DNA of 64,000 nucleotides, from positions 124,001 through 188,000 of the forward strand of contig NZ_FOBV01000006.1 of assembly GCF_900109935.1 (NCBI RefSeq). Reading direction: 5' to 3'. Positions within the stretch are counted from its first letter, which is position 1; each line of letters starts with the position of its first letter. The notes under the pieces are model-generated. The model saw nothing but the letters and a program-made list of their open reading frames with translations. It was not told the DNA's origin and made no database searches. The stretch is from Chryseobacterium taichungense (GTDB lineage Bacteria; Bacteroidota; Bacteroidia; Flavobacteriales; Weeksellaceae). Made by a program: the position numbers and the translations under genes. Positions 26,146 through 33,665 of this stretch are shown piece by piece.

Positions 26146-27537
26146 ATGGGAAATTTAAAACTTAAAGGAAAAAATATATTAAAAATAGGATATCCTAATA
26201 ATCAAAGTGTAAACATTGCTTTAGAAGTTATGAAGAGAAATTTCGCAACAAAAAACATCCATCATGTGAAATCTCTTTTAAAGGAAATCCTGCAAAATCC
26301 GGAACAATTTGAAAAGGATTTAACCTTCGGACAAATTGCTGAAGCATTACTCTCATCAAAGAAAACAGAAAAAAGAATGCTTAACACAAACAGAGCGACT
26401 TTTAATATTTTCGGAAACAATATTTCGGATGAAGCAAAAAACCAGCTCTATACCGCGCTGAAACTGCCGATTTCAACACAGGGAGCCTTAATGCCCGATG
26501 CGCACAGCGGTTACGGACTTCCAATTGGTGGTGTTCTTGCCGTAGAAAATGCCGTAATTCCTTATGGAGTCGGCATGGACATCGGCTGCAGAATGAGCCT
26601 CAGTATTTTAGATACACCGGTCTCATATCTCGACGGAGCCAAAGATAAATACGAAAAAGCGCTGGCCGAACATACGAAATTCGGGATGTACGAAACACAC
26701 AAGTCTCACGTCGAACATGAAATTTTCGACAGAGATACCTTCGATATGATCCCGATCCTGAGAAGGTTAAAAGGAAAAGCCATCAAACAGATGGGAACTT
26801 CCGGCGGCGGAAATCATTTCGTAGAATTCGGAGAAGTGGAAATCACCGAAGAAGATGAGCAGATCGGTCTTCCGAAAGGAAAATATCTCGGAATTCTTTC
26901 ACACAGCGGTTCCCGGGGATTAGGAGCAGAAATTGCCCAATACTATTCCAGAGTTGCTGTGGAGCAATGCCCGTTGCCAAAAGAAGCGCAAAACTTCGCC
27001 TGGCTGGATTTGAGTACGCATCTCGGATTAGAATACTGGACAGCCATGAATCTTGCAGGAGATTATGCCTCAGCCTGCCACGACGATATCCACAGGAGAT
27101 TGGTGAAAGTCGTGGGAGGAAGGGTGAAAGCGAGAATTGAGAACCATCACAATTTCGCCTGGAAAGAAATCCACAACGGAAAAGAAGTGATCGTTCATCG
27201 GAAAGGCGCAACGCCGGCAAATGAAAACGAGTTGGGGATGATTCCCGGATCCATGACCGCTAAAGGTTTTATTGTACGTGGGAAAGGAAATCCGGATTCC
27301 CTGAACTCAGCTTCTCACGGTGCTGGAAGAGCGCATTCGAGAGGGGAATGCAGAAGCCTTTTTACTCAAAATGATATTAAGAAAGAACTGAAACTTAAGA
27401 ATGTCATCTTGATGGGTGGAAATGCTGAAGAAGCACCCATGGCCTACAAAGACATCAACGAAGTCATGAATGCACAAAGTGAATTAGTTGATATTCTGGG
27501 AACTTTCCAGCCAAGAATCGTGAGGATGGATAAATAA
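26146..27537 (+). CDS. rtcB: RtcB-family RNA ligase (predicted ribosome-repair RtcB2)
   Basis: This 463-residue protein is of the RtcB family, which joins RNA 2',3'-cyclic phosphate and 5'-OH ends using GTP and Mn2+. Visible motifs are MPDAHSGYGLPIGG, the metal-site Cys C148 in GMDIGCRMS, MGTSGGGNHFVEFGE, SHSGSRGLG, and the guanylylated His, predicted as H391 in SHGAGRAHSRGE. The next gene encodes a PrfH-type release-factor relative. This pairing marks the RtcB2 branch, described in E. coli as resealing 16S rRNA cut in the decoding centre. No archease or RtcA/RtcR is nearby. No consensus promoter lies between the leader terminator and this gene. Confidence 0.92.
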   Translation: MGNLKLKGKNILKIGYPNNQSVNIALEVMKRNFATKNIHHVKSLLKEILQNPEQFEKDLTFGQIAEALLSSKKTEKRMLNTNRATFNIFGNNISDEAKNQLYTALKLPISTQGALMPDAHSGYGLPIGGVLAVENAVIPYGVGMDIGCRMSLSILDTPVSYLDGAKDKYEKALAEHTKFGMYETHKSHVEHEIFDRDTFDMIPILRRLKGKAIKQMGTSGGGNHFVEFGEVEITEEDEQIGLPKGKYLGILSHSGSRGLGAEIAQYYSRVAVEQCPLPKEAQNFAWLDLSTHLGLEYWTAMNLAGDYASACHDDIHRRLVKVVGGRVKARIENHHNFAWKEIHNGKEVIVHRKGATPANENELGMIPGSMTAKGFIVRGKGNPDSLNSASHGAGRAHSRGECRSLFTQNDIKKELKLKNVILMGGNAEEAPMAYKDINEVMNAQSELVDILGTFQPRIVRMDK

Positions 27538-27617
27538 ATGGTTGTTGTTTTTTGGTTGATTGTTGTTAGAATTTAGCACGATCAACTGAAAACCATCAAC
27601 CGACAACAAATTAAACA
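27538..27617. repeat. Imperfect inverted word-repeat between rtcB and prfH
   Basis: After the rtcB stop, GTTGTTG, TTTTTTGGTTGATTG and GTTGTT are followed by approximate complements ATCAACTGAAAACC, ATCAACC and GACAACAA, giving a fold-back of about 70 bases. It belongs to the same class as 10065-10165, 44622-44698 and 53736-53816. Confidence 0.5.
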
Positions 27618-27620
27618 ACA

Positions 27621-28319
27621 ATGGACAAACTTATACAAATAACCTCAGGAAGAGGACCTTTAGAATGCCAATGGGTAGTGGCAAAGGTGCTGAAGATTTT
27701 CCTTGAGGAAGCAAAAAATAGCAATATCGATTACGAGATCATTCACCGGGAAAATGGGGATGAAAATCTTACACTGAAATCGGTAACCCTGCTTTTAAAA
27801 GCAAAGGAACTGACGGATTTTTTAGAAAGTTGGTTGGGAAGCATTTGCTGGACAGGCAAAAGTACATTCCGCAAGCTGCACAAAAGAAGCAACTGGTTTA
27901 TCGGAGTTTTTGAGCTGGAAGGTCTGGAGAAAATCAGTTTTAATGATAAAGATATTCAGTTTCAGACTACGAGAAGTCAGGGAAGCGGAGGGCAGAATGT
28001 CAATAAAGTAAATACGGCTGTCTGCGCCACCCACATCCCGACAGGCCAAAGTGTTTTCGTACAGGACTCTCGTTCGCAGCTGGAAAATAAGAAACTTTCG
28101 ATTGCCCGGCTTAAAGAGAAAGTATTGGAGCAGAATATCATTCAGCTTCAGAAGAGAATGCAGGAAACCTGGAATAATCATCTGCAGGTGCAAAGAGGGA
28201 ATCCGGTTCGTACATTTTCCGGGACGGATTTTAAAAAGAATTATCAGGAAAAGTCTTTTAAAAAACAAAGAAATCAACTGAAGAAAGAATTAAAAACTTA
28301 CAAAAATGACCTTAACTAA
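27621..28319 (+). CDS. prfH: PrfH, release-factor-like protein acting with RtcB
   Basis: This 232-residue protein has the catalytic GGQ at residues 123-125 ([17 protein letters not shown]) and the downstream class I release-factor helix region (VQDSRSQLENKKLS). It lacks domain 1 and the RF2/RF1 codon-reading tripeptide. The first 110 residues are instead PrfH-specific (QITSGRGPLECQWVVAKVLK, GSICWTGKSTFRKLHKRSNWFIGVF). In the E. coli system, PrfH releases peptides from ribosomes damaged in the decoding centre so that RtcB2 can reseal the RNA; that is recalled knowledge. The gene lies 83 bases after rtcB, and its end overlaps the TPR gene by 14 bases. Confidence 0.92.
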   Translation: MDKLIQITSGRGPLECQWVVAKVLKIFLEEAKNSNIDYEIIHRENGDENLTLKSVTLLLKAKELTDFLESWLGSICWTGKSTFRKLHKRSNWFIGVFELEGLEKISFNDKDIQFQTTRSQGSGGQNVNKVNTAVCATHIPTGQSVFVQDSRSQLENKKLSIARLKEKVLEQNIIQLQKRMQETWNNHLQVQRGNPVRTFSGTDFKKNYQEKSFKKQRNQLKKELKTYKNDLN

Positions 28320-28821
28320 AAATAAATATTACTTTGAGGCTTTAGATAATTATCCATACAGCTTGCCGGATTGCCTGGAAGCGTTGAATTATGCATTGTC
28401 ATACGATCCGGAGGACGCAGACAGCCTTTGCCTGATGGGCAGAATCTACAGTGAAATGCTGAACGATTACGAAAAAGCGAAACTGTATTTCGAAGAAGCA
28501 ATGCAGTGCGATGTGACCAATCTGAATACGCCACAATATTATATTAAATGCCTTTTAGATAATGAAGATTTTCACGAAGCGGAAAAGCTGATTGCTTATT
28601 CTTTAAAAATCAAAGGAATTGATAAAGCAACATTATGGTTACACAGATCGCTGCTTTCCGAGAAAAGAGGAAGTTTTGCCAATGCCATAAAGTTTCTGAA
28701 TGAAGCTGAAAAATACTGCTTTACCGAGTACAGTCTGAATCTGGTAAAAGACCGCAAGAAGTTTATTAGATCAAAAATGCCCAAGAAAAGCAAGATGAAA
28801 AAGAAGAAGGAGACCCATTGA
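28306..28821 (+). CDS. TPR-repeat protein in the rtcB-prfH operon
   Basis: This 171-residue protein contains tetratricopeptide-like helical pairs: PDCLEALNYALSYDPEDADS, LMGRIYSEMLNDYEKAKLYF, EEAMQCDVTN and NAIKFLNEAEKY. It ends in a strongly basic tail (KKSKMKKKKETH) that could bind RNA or the ribosome (inference). The start overlaps the prfH 3' end by 14 bases, so translation is coupled. It is an additional component of the repair operon that I do not know from the E. coli pair. The terminator stem begins inside the last codons. Confidence 0.75.
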   Translation: MTLTKNKYYFEALDNYPYSLPDCLEALNYALSYDPEDADSLCLMGRIYSEMLNDYEKAKLYFEEAMQCDVTNLNTPQYYIKCLLDNEDFHEAEKLIAYSLKIKGIDKATLWLHRSLLSEKRGSFANAIKFLNEAEKYCFTEYSLNLVKDRKKFIRSKMPKKSKMKKKKETH

Positions 28822-28834
28822 GGTCTCCTTTTTT
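28807..28834 (+). terminator. Intrinsic terminator overlapping the TPR gene stop
   Basis: AAGGAGACC (28807-28815) pairs with GGTCTCCTT (28822-28830), with the TGA stop (28819-28821) in the loop, then T6. The coding end doubles as the 5' stem. Confidence 0.9.
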
Positions 28835-28890
28835 GTAAGCCACGACTTTATCTGATTTAAATAATGATTTTACAGCACAGCATAGGATTT

Positions 28891-29036
28891 GCTCCATCGG
28901 AGCAATATCTGTGTAGATCAATAACAGCATCTTGTACCGGAACTCCGTCGGGGTTCTATCTTATCATAGCACACCTACGGCATGCTTGCGATGTTCTATT
29001 GTTTTTTCTTCTACACAGGTATTGCTCCTACGGAGC
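28891..29036. repeat. Structured inverted-repeat element with four small hairpins
   Basis: Arms 28891-28917 and 29010-29036 are complementary at 24 of 27 positions. Each arm itself contains a small hairpin (GCTCCATCGGAGC and GCTCCTACGGAGC). Between them lie GAACTCCGTCGGGGTTC and AGCACACCTACGGCATGCT, two more hairpins with the same C-C-x-x-CGG core. Elements with this wording are, from memory, common between genes in Chryseobacterium and relatives. No coding frame was seen. It fills most of the 312-base gap between the TPR gene and the cytochrome genes. Confidence 0.75.
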
Positions 29037-29071
29037 ATAAAAAATTACGTGTTCGATTTTCAGACGTAAAA

Positions 29072-29108
29072 AAGAGGCTGCCCAAACTTTTAGGGCAGCC
29101 TCTCTTTG
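29072..29108 (-). terminator. Terminator of the cytochrome c lipoprotein operon
   Basis: AGAGGCTGCCC and GGGCAGCCTCT pair perfectly around 29085-29093. On the - strand the stem is followed by TTTTTT. Confidence 0.9.
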
Positions 29109-29133
29109 TTTTAAAGAATGTTTCTGAAGAAAC

Positions 29134-29424
29134 TTATTTTTTATTTACTGAAATCAGATAGTCATAAACCATTTGGTGCTGATCTTCGCTTAGTTTAGCC
29201 TTAGGAGCCATTCTGCTAAGCGTTTTCAGCCAGCCCTGATCGTCGTGTTTCGCAGGATCCGGAAGCTTGTGGCATCTGTTGCATGAGTTTTCGAAGATTG
29301 TTTTTCCCTGTGCCAGCTGCTCAGACGAAGTGTACTTCGGCCCAGTTACCGCCATGCTTTTTGGTCCGCATGATACTACTAATGATGCAGAACCGAGAAT
29401 CATACCTAAAATCAATTTTTTCAT
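29134..29424 (-). CDS. Cytochrome c lipoprotein (copy 2)
   Basis: 96 residues from the ATG complementary to 29422-29424; the open frame begins earlier, but this start gives the lipoprotein signal MKKLILGMILGSASLVVSC (lipid Cys 19). One haem c site is present, CNRCH at 48-52 (ENSCNRCHKLPDP), with a possible Met ligand in SRMAPKA. It is a membrane-anchored periplasmic electron carrier, predicted. It is closely related to the gene 20 bases upstream and forms a tandem duplicate operon with it. The redox partner is unknown. Confidence 0.88.
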   Translation of the reverse strand: MKKLILGMILGSASLVVSCGPKSMAVTGPKYTSSEQLAQGKTIFENSCNRCHKLPDPAKHDDQGWLKTLSRMAPKAKLSEDQHQMVYDYLISVNKK

Positions 29425-29444
29425 AATACTATTTTTTAAAGTGA

Positions 29445-29735
29445 TTATTTTTTCACAGATACGATATAATCGTATACCCACTGATGCTGCTCATCGGTAA
29501 GTTTTGCTTTAGGAGCCATCCTGTTCATAATTCCCACCCAATCAACAGAGGTATGGGAAGTCGGGTCCGGAAGTTTATGACATCTTCCGCATGAATTTTC
29601 AAAAATTGTTTTTCCCTGTGCGATTTGCTCGGCAGTAGAAGTGGCAGCTGCAGGCGCTGTTGCTGTAGAAGCTTTTGGTGTACAAGATGCCAGTAAAACG
29701 GCAGTAAAGGATGCTACAGCGATTATTTTTTTCAT
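29445..29735 (-). CDS. Cytochrome c lipoprotein (copy 1)
   Basis: This 96-residue protein has the lipoprotein signal MKKIIAVASFTAVLLASC (lipid Cys 18) followed by an Ala/Thr-rich linker. The haem c site CGRCH is at 49-53, and ENSCGRCHKLPDPTSH and MNRMAPKAKLTDEQHQWVYDY are nearly identical to the downstream copy. The mature cores share most residues, so this is a recent tandem duplication. It is the first gene of the operon, with a -7 element 23 bases upstream of its start. Confidence 0.9.
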   Translation of the reverse strand: MKKIIAVASFTAVLLASCTPKASTATAPAAATSTAEQIAQGKTIFENSCGRCHKLPDPTSHTSVDWVGIMNRMAPKAKLTDEQHQWVYDYIVSVKK

Positions 29736-29757
29736 GTTTTACATTATTTGATTAAAA

Positions 29758-29765
29758 CAAATGTA
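29758..29765 (-). promoter_or_regulatory. Predicted -7 element (TACATTTG on the - strand)
   Basis: CAAATGTA on the + strand reads TACATTTG on the - strand, 23 bases before the start of the first cytochrome lipoprotein. Confidence 0.5.
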
Positions 29766-29854
29766 GCAAATTCCACTTCTTATTAATGAAATGGCGGATA
29801 ATTTAGAAATAATAAAAATTAGGGGTGTGCAGGGGTGTTTGCAGGGTTAGGTAA

Positions 29855-29964
29855 AAACGTCGAATCCTTTGTGTAAAAACGTCGAGACCTTTTGCCTGAA
29901 ACGTCGAAACGTTTTACCTAAAACCTCGAGACGTTTTGTATAAAACGACGGGACGTTTTCCAGT
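29855..29964. repeat. 22-bp palindromic tandem array (5 units)
   Basis: Units start at 29855, 29877, 29899, 29921 and 29943, exactly 22 bases apart, with a partial GACGTTT at 29974-29980. Each is a variant of AAACGTCGAGACGTTTT plus about 5 variable bases; the core AAACGTC/GACGTTT is itself palindromic. A period of 22 is not a multiple of 3, so it is not coding. It lies in the 428-base gap between the divergent cytochrome and meaB genes. A G-rich stretch (GGGGTGTGCAGGGGTG) precedes it at 29822-29837. Confidence 0.9.
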
Positions 29965-30127
29965 GATGAATAGGACGTTTAAAATCAACGTATTATATGA
30001 GGAGGTTTTGATAATGAATTCATTCAACATTAACTCATTTTAATGGAAATATATTAAAGAGGCTTGAACTTATTTAGGACCAACAGAAAGATTATGGATA
30101 AAAATATCAGGTGAAGGCAATTGTCTA

Positions 30128-30158
30128 TTGATCATTCACGCTTTAATCCTTATTTTTG
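30128..30158 (+). promoter_or_regulatory. Predicted promoter (TTG-N20-TATTTTTG) of meaB
   Basis: TTG at 30128-30130 and TATTTTTG at 30151-30158, 20 bases apart. The -7 ends 5 bases before the preferred meaB ATG, so the transcript may start at or next to the start codon. Confidence 0.65.
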
Positions 30159-30163
30159 AATCA

Positions 30164-31147
30164 ATGAAATTTTCTACAGAAGAGCTAATCGATGGGATAC
30201 GGTCAGGAAACAAACGTCTGATTGCAAAAGCCATTACCTTAGTGGAAAGTAAAAAAGCTGAACACCGCCAGCAAGCTGAGGAATTGTTGAAAGGGATCAT
30301 GCCATTTACGGGAAATTCCATCCGTGTAGGGATAACGGGCGTTCCGGGTGCAGGGAAATCAACTTTTATTGAGAATTTCGGCAGGCTTGCGATTGCCAAT
30401 GGTAAAAAAGTAGCTGTTCTCGCTATTGACCCAAGTTCGGCTATTAATAAAGGAAGTATTCTGGGCGATAAAACGAGAATGGAAGAACTGGCCAAAGAAG
30501 AAAATGCTTTTATCCGGCCTTCCCCAAGCTCAGGATTTTTGGGAGGCGTGGCCAATACGACCTTTGAAACCATGATGATCTGTGAAGCCGCGGGATATGA
30601 TTATATTTTAATTGAAACGGTCGGGGTAGGACAGTCTGAAGTTCTCGTAGCTGATATTACAGACGTTTTCCTGTTTTTAAAAATCATTGGTGGTGGCGAC
30701 GAGCTCCAGGGAATCAAACGAGGGATCATGGAAATGGTGGATGTGATCTTCATTAATAAAGTTGACAAAGACAATCTTCAGAAAGCGAAGAATACCAGAC
30801 TCGAACTGAAGAGAGCTTTAGATTTTATCCCTCCTAAAGAAAAAGGCTGGAAAGTTCCGGTTTTACTGGGATCTGCCTTAAGTAATGAAGGTCTTGATGA
30901 AGTTTTTGAAAAGATAAATGAGTTCATCTCCCTGAAAAAGAAAGCCAACCGGTTTTCTGAAATCAGGAATCAGCAGGCTGAAAAACGGTTTGAGTACTGG
31001 GTGCAGGAATATATTTTATCGGCGATGAAGAAGAGTAATTCGTTGGAGGAAGCTTATATTCTTCATAAAAAAAATGCTTCAGCACTGGTTTCCAATCCAA
31101 GCACCGAAGCAAAATTATTCGTTGAAAAGTTTTTGTCTAAAGACTAA
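30164..31147 (+). CDS. meaB: Methylmalonyl-CoA mutase-associated GTPase MeaB
   Basis: This 327-residue G3E-type GTPase protects and reactivates methylmalonyl-CoA mutase, controlling cobalamin loading. The P-loop GVPGAGKS is at 59-66. AIDPSSAINKGSILGDKTRM, ETVGVGQSEV and NKVD are the family switch and base-specificity motifs. The start at 30164 (MKFSTEELIDGI) is chosen because the -7 element lies inside the longer frame beginning at 30128. The partner mutase is at 22935-25052, not adjacent. The leaderless or near-leaderless start is inferred from promoter position. Confidence 0.94.
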   Translation: MKFSTEELIDGIRSGNKRLIAKAITLVESKKAEHRQQAEELLKGIMPFTGNSIRVGITGVPGAGKSTFIENFGRLAIANGKKVAVLAIDPSSAINKGSILGDKTRMEELAKEENAFIRPSPSSGFLGGVANTTFETMMICEAAGYDYILIETVGVGQSEVLVADITDVFLFLKIIGGGDELQGIKRGIMEMVDVIFINKVDKDNLQKAKNTRLELKRALDFIPPKEKGWKVPVLLGSALSNEGLDEVFEKINEFISLKKKANRFSEIRNQQAEKRFEYWVQEYILSAMKKSNSLEEAYILHKKNASALVSNPSTEAKLFVEKFLSKD

Positions 31148-31151
31148 TACT

Positions 31152-31697
31152 TTAAGGCTGCACTTTCTGCTCTTCATTTTTTGTAATGTATCCGTCGTAA
31201 GAAATAGGCTGCCTGTCATTACTTCTAATGGATGTAAAAGCTCTTCCTGATTTTGTAATTTCCAGAATGATTTCATCAACCCTGTTTGTATCATTGGGTT
31301 TTATTCTTACAACCCATGTCCCTTTTTTATTCTGACTTTTGTTTACCGTAAAATCTTTTGACGAAAATCTGTAACTGTTTTGTGAAGAGTCACCGTAAGA
31401 AGGGTTGAAAACTCTTCCGAAATAAGGCAATACCACTTCCAGTTTATCCGGTCTTACATCAACACTGTAATTGCTTCCGGAAAGATCAAGTATTCTCGTT
31501 GCAGGGGCGTTCGGCATTGAGGTCATTACATTGATGACATCGTAATTCGTAGGGTTTGCTCTTTGCGCATGGAAAGAAAAGTCCTGGGAGTTGATCAGTG
31601 CAGTTACTGCCTGAGGATCCATATTGGTCTGGGATGAGCAATTTTCAAAGAACATCAAAAAACTGAGCATGCATATGATTGAAATTAACTTTTTCAT
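31152..31697 (-). CDS. DUF4251-family lipoprotein
   Basis: This 181-residue protein has a lipoprotein signal (MKKLISIICMLSFLMFFENC, lipid Cys 20) and a DUF4251-like core. Matching features are DFSFHAQRANPTN, SVDVRPDKLEVVLPYFGRVF and GRAFTSIRSNDRQPISYDG. DUF4251 proteins are common in Bacteroidota and have no assigned function. It is probably anchored in the inner leaflet of the outer membrane or in the inner membrane. It converges on meaB with only 4 bases between the stops, and no terminator is visible there. Confidence 0.8.
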   Translation of the reverse strand: MKKLISIICMLSFLMFFENCSSQTNMDPQAVTALINSQDFSFHAQRANPTNYDVINVMTSMPNAPATRILDLSGSNYSVDVRPDKLEVVLPYFGRVFNPSYGDSSQNSYRFSSKDFTVNKSQNKKGTWVVRIKPNDTNRVDEIILEITKSGRAFTSIRSNDRQPISYDGYITKNEEQKVQP

Positions 31698-31803
31698 AAT
31701 TAAATATATATTGCTAAATTAAACATCAAATTGTATGCAAATATAGAATCTGAAATTTATTTTGGAATAAAAATTGTAAAGGTTGAATAATAACACTCGA
31801 ACT

Positions 31804-32610
31804 ATGAAATTTACACATTTATTAGGAATAGGAGCGATGGCTCTTACCGTTGCAGCTTGTACTACCAACCCGATCACGGGAAGGTCTTCTTTACAGCTGG
31901 CAAATAACTCGGAAATCCTGACAATGTCTGCTCAGGAATACAAATCAACGTTAAATAAATCAAAAGTAATCACAGGAACGGCAGATGCAAAAAAGGTGGT
32001 AAATGTAGGATCGAGAATAAAATCTGCAGCTGAAAGATATTATCAGTCTATTGGTCGTTCTGCGGACCTTGCCAACTACAACTGGGAATTTAACCTTATT
32101 CAAAGCAATGAGCTCAATGCATGGTGTATGCCAGGTGGAAAAGTAGCCGTTTATACAGGGATTTTACCAATTACAAAAAATGAAAACGGACTAGCCGTTG
32201 TGTTGGGGCACGAGGTGTCTCATGCTTTAGCAGGTCATGGTAATGAAAGAATTTCTCAGGCCATGGTAGCACAATATGGCGGAGCAATCTTAGGAGGAAC
32301 TATTTCTAATGCTCAATGGGCAAACGTATTTGAAGCAGTATATCCTATCGGTTCTCAGGTCGCGTTGTTGAAATATGGAAGAAATCAGGAATCTGAAGCT
32401 GACCAAATGGGGCTTTACCTGATGGGGATGGCAGGATATGATCCTAGAGAAGCAATTCCTTTCTGGGGAAGAATGGAAGCAGCGTCTAAAGGAGCGAGAC
32501 AGCCTGAATTTTTATCTACCCACCCGAATCCTGAAACGAGAATTTCAGACATTAATAAAGATTTACCTAAAGCTTTAGAATATTATAAGGCTGCAGGTGG
32601 AAAAATATAA
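31804..32610 (+). CDS. M48-family metallopeptidase, lipoprotein (LoiP/OMA1-like)
   Basis: 268 residues from the ATG at 31804, giving the lipoprotein signal MKFTHLLGIGAMALTVAAC (lipid Cys 19). An earlier in-frame TTG at 31783 is less likely. The zinc motif is H136-E-V-S-H140 (GHEVSHALAGHGNER), and the third ligand is the Glu in NQESEADQMGL. LSTHPNPETRI near the C-terminus is typical of the M48C/LoiP group. It is a periplasmic protease, lipid-anchored and probably active in envelope quality control. It is similar in type to E. coli LoiP and mitochondrial OMA1. Confidence 0.9.
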   Translation: MKFTHLLGIGAMALTVAACTTNPITGRSSLQLANNSEILTMSAQEYKSTLNKSKVITGTADAKKVVNVGSRIKSAAERYYQSIGRSADLANYNWEFNLIQSNELNAWCMPGGKVAVYTGILPITKNENGLAVVLGHEVSHALAGHGNERISQAMVAQYGGAILGGTISNAQWANVFEAVYPIGSQVALLKYGRNQESEADQMGLYLMGMAGYDPREAIPFWGRMEAASKGARQPEFLSTHPNPETRISDINKDLPKALEYYKAAGGKI

Positions 32611-32654
32611 TCACTAAAGAAATTTAATCTTGTAAGGCCTTATTGAATTTTTAT

Positions 32655-32662
32655 TAAATTTG
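32655..32662 (+). promoter_or_regulatory. Predicted -7 element (TAAATTTG)
   Basis: It fits TAnnTTTG. A TTG at 32630 is 22 bases upstream. It lies 39 bases before the ATG at 32702 and overlaps the alternative start at 32660, favouring the later start. Confidence 0.5.
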
Positions 32663-32701
32663 GTAAGGCCATTTAGTTTTATTAATCTTAAGCACAACAC
32701 T

Positions 32702-33016
32702 ATGAAAAATTTAACAATAATAGGACTTATTCTTTTAGCGTTATCTATACTTCTGTTTTATCTAACGGCTAATAATTTTACAATTAATGATTTGGGAATG
32801 CCTCATATCATGGGAATTTTAGGAGGTATAGGCATTGGTTTAATCATCGGCGGAATGGTGGGGTATGTTAGCAAAGGAAGCGCTATAAAAGCTGAACAGA
32901 AAAGAAAAGAATTTCAAAAGCTTCAGCAGGAAAAAGAAGAACTGGAGAAAAGAGCGGCAGATATCGCCAGACGTGAAGCCGAGCTCAATCTTAGAAATGA
33001 AAATCCTCAGGTCTGA
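32702..33016 (+). CDS. Small membrane protein with coiled-coil tail, unknown function
   Basis: 104 residues from the ATG at 32702. Two hydrophobic segments at about 3-21 (LTIIGLILLALSILLFYL) and 35-58 (IMGILGGIGIGLIIGGMVGYV, small-residue rich) form a hairpin, with a heptad-like charged helix at about 65-98 (AEQKRKEFQKLQQEKEELEK). It is predicted as an inner-membrane protein with the coiled coil in the cytosol. No family is recognised. It has its own -7 element. Confidence 0.7.
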   Translation: MKNLTIIGLILLALSILLFYLTANNFTINDLGMPHIMGILGGIGIGLIIGGMVGYVSKGSAIKAEQKRKEFQKLQQEKEELEKRAADIARREAELNLRNENPQV

Positions 33017-33053
33017 AGAACTGAGGATTTATATTATTATTTTAAATTTAATT

Positions 33054-33665
33054 TTAAAACTTATACCCGACGCCTATCATAAAAAGATTTGGCCTGTTAT
33101 CATATCGGATCTCTTCTCCTGATACTCTGTTGATAAAGTTTCTCGAATCTTTACTGAAGGCTCCTTCATATCTTGCATTCAGGATCAGTTTTGAGATTTC
33201 TACCTGAGCACCAAACTGGTATCCTACGGTAAAATTATCTCTTGCATTTTCTTTAAAATCGTTGAATGTGTCTTCTTTTGCTAAGTTGTAACTTGCCACC
33301 GGACCTACGAAAACGCCCAACGTATTTCCTAAAATATTATACCCTAAAAGAACAGGTAGATCAATTCTGCTGCTTTTTACATCAAAAGTGGTGTTGTCTG
33401 CAGTAAACTCATTCTTAAAATTGGTATAATACAATTCCGGCATTAGATAAAATGAAGTAGGTAATCCTACTTTTAAAGACAAACCTACGTTGAAGCCGGC
33501 ATTGTTCTTTCCTTCTCCTTCAATTGCTTGGTTTACTGTTCCTTTAATATTCTGTCATGAAGGTGATCCTGTAGGAAATATTATATTTGCTTTACCTGCC
33601 AGAGAGATCTGTGCGGAAGCGAATATAGAAAAACCTATTAACGCTATACTAAGAATCTTTTTCAT
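33054..33665 (-). pseudogene. Outer-membrane beta-barrel gene interrupted by an in-frame TGA
   Basis: The - strand frame begins at the ATG complementary to 33663-33665, with a clear signal peptide (MKKILSIALIGFSIFASAQ). It reads through 36 codons to GSPS, meets TGA (complement of 33555-33557, codon 37), then continues in the same frame without further stops to 33054. The rest is a small porin-like barrel (VGLPTSFYLMPELYYTNF, ending FMIGVGYKF). TGG to TGA (Trp to stop) is the simplest origin; a sequencing error is also possible. The start overlaps the mlaF end by 17 bases, so it was the third gene of the mlaE-mlaF operon. Confidence 0.8.
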
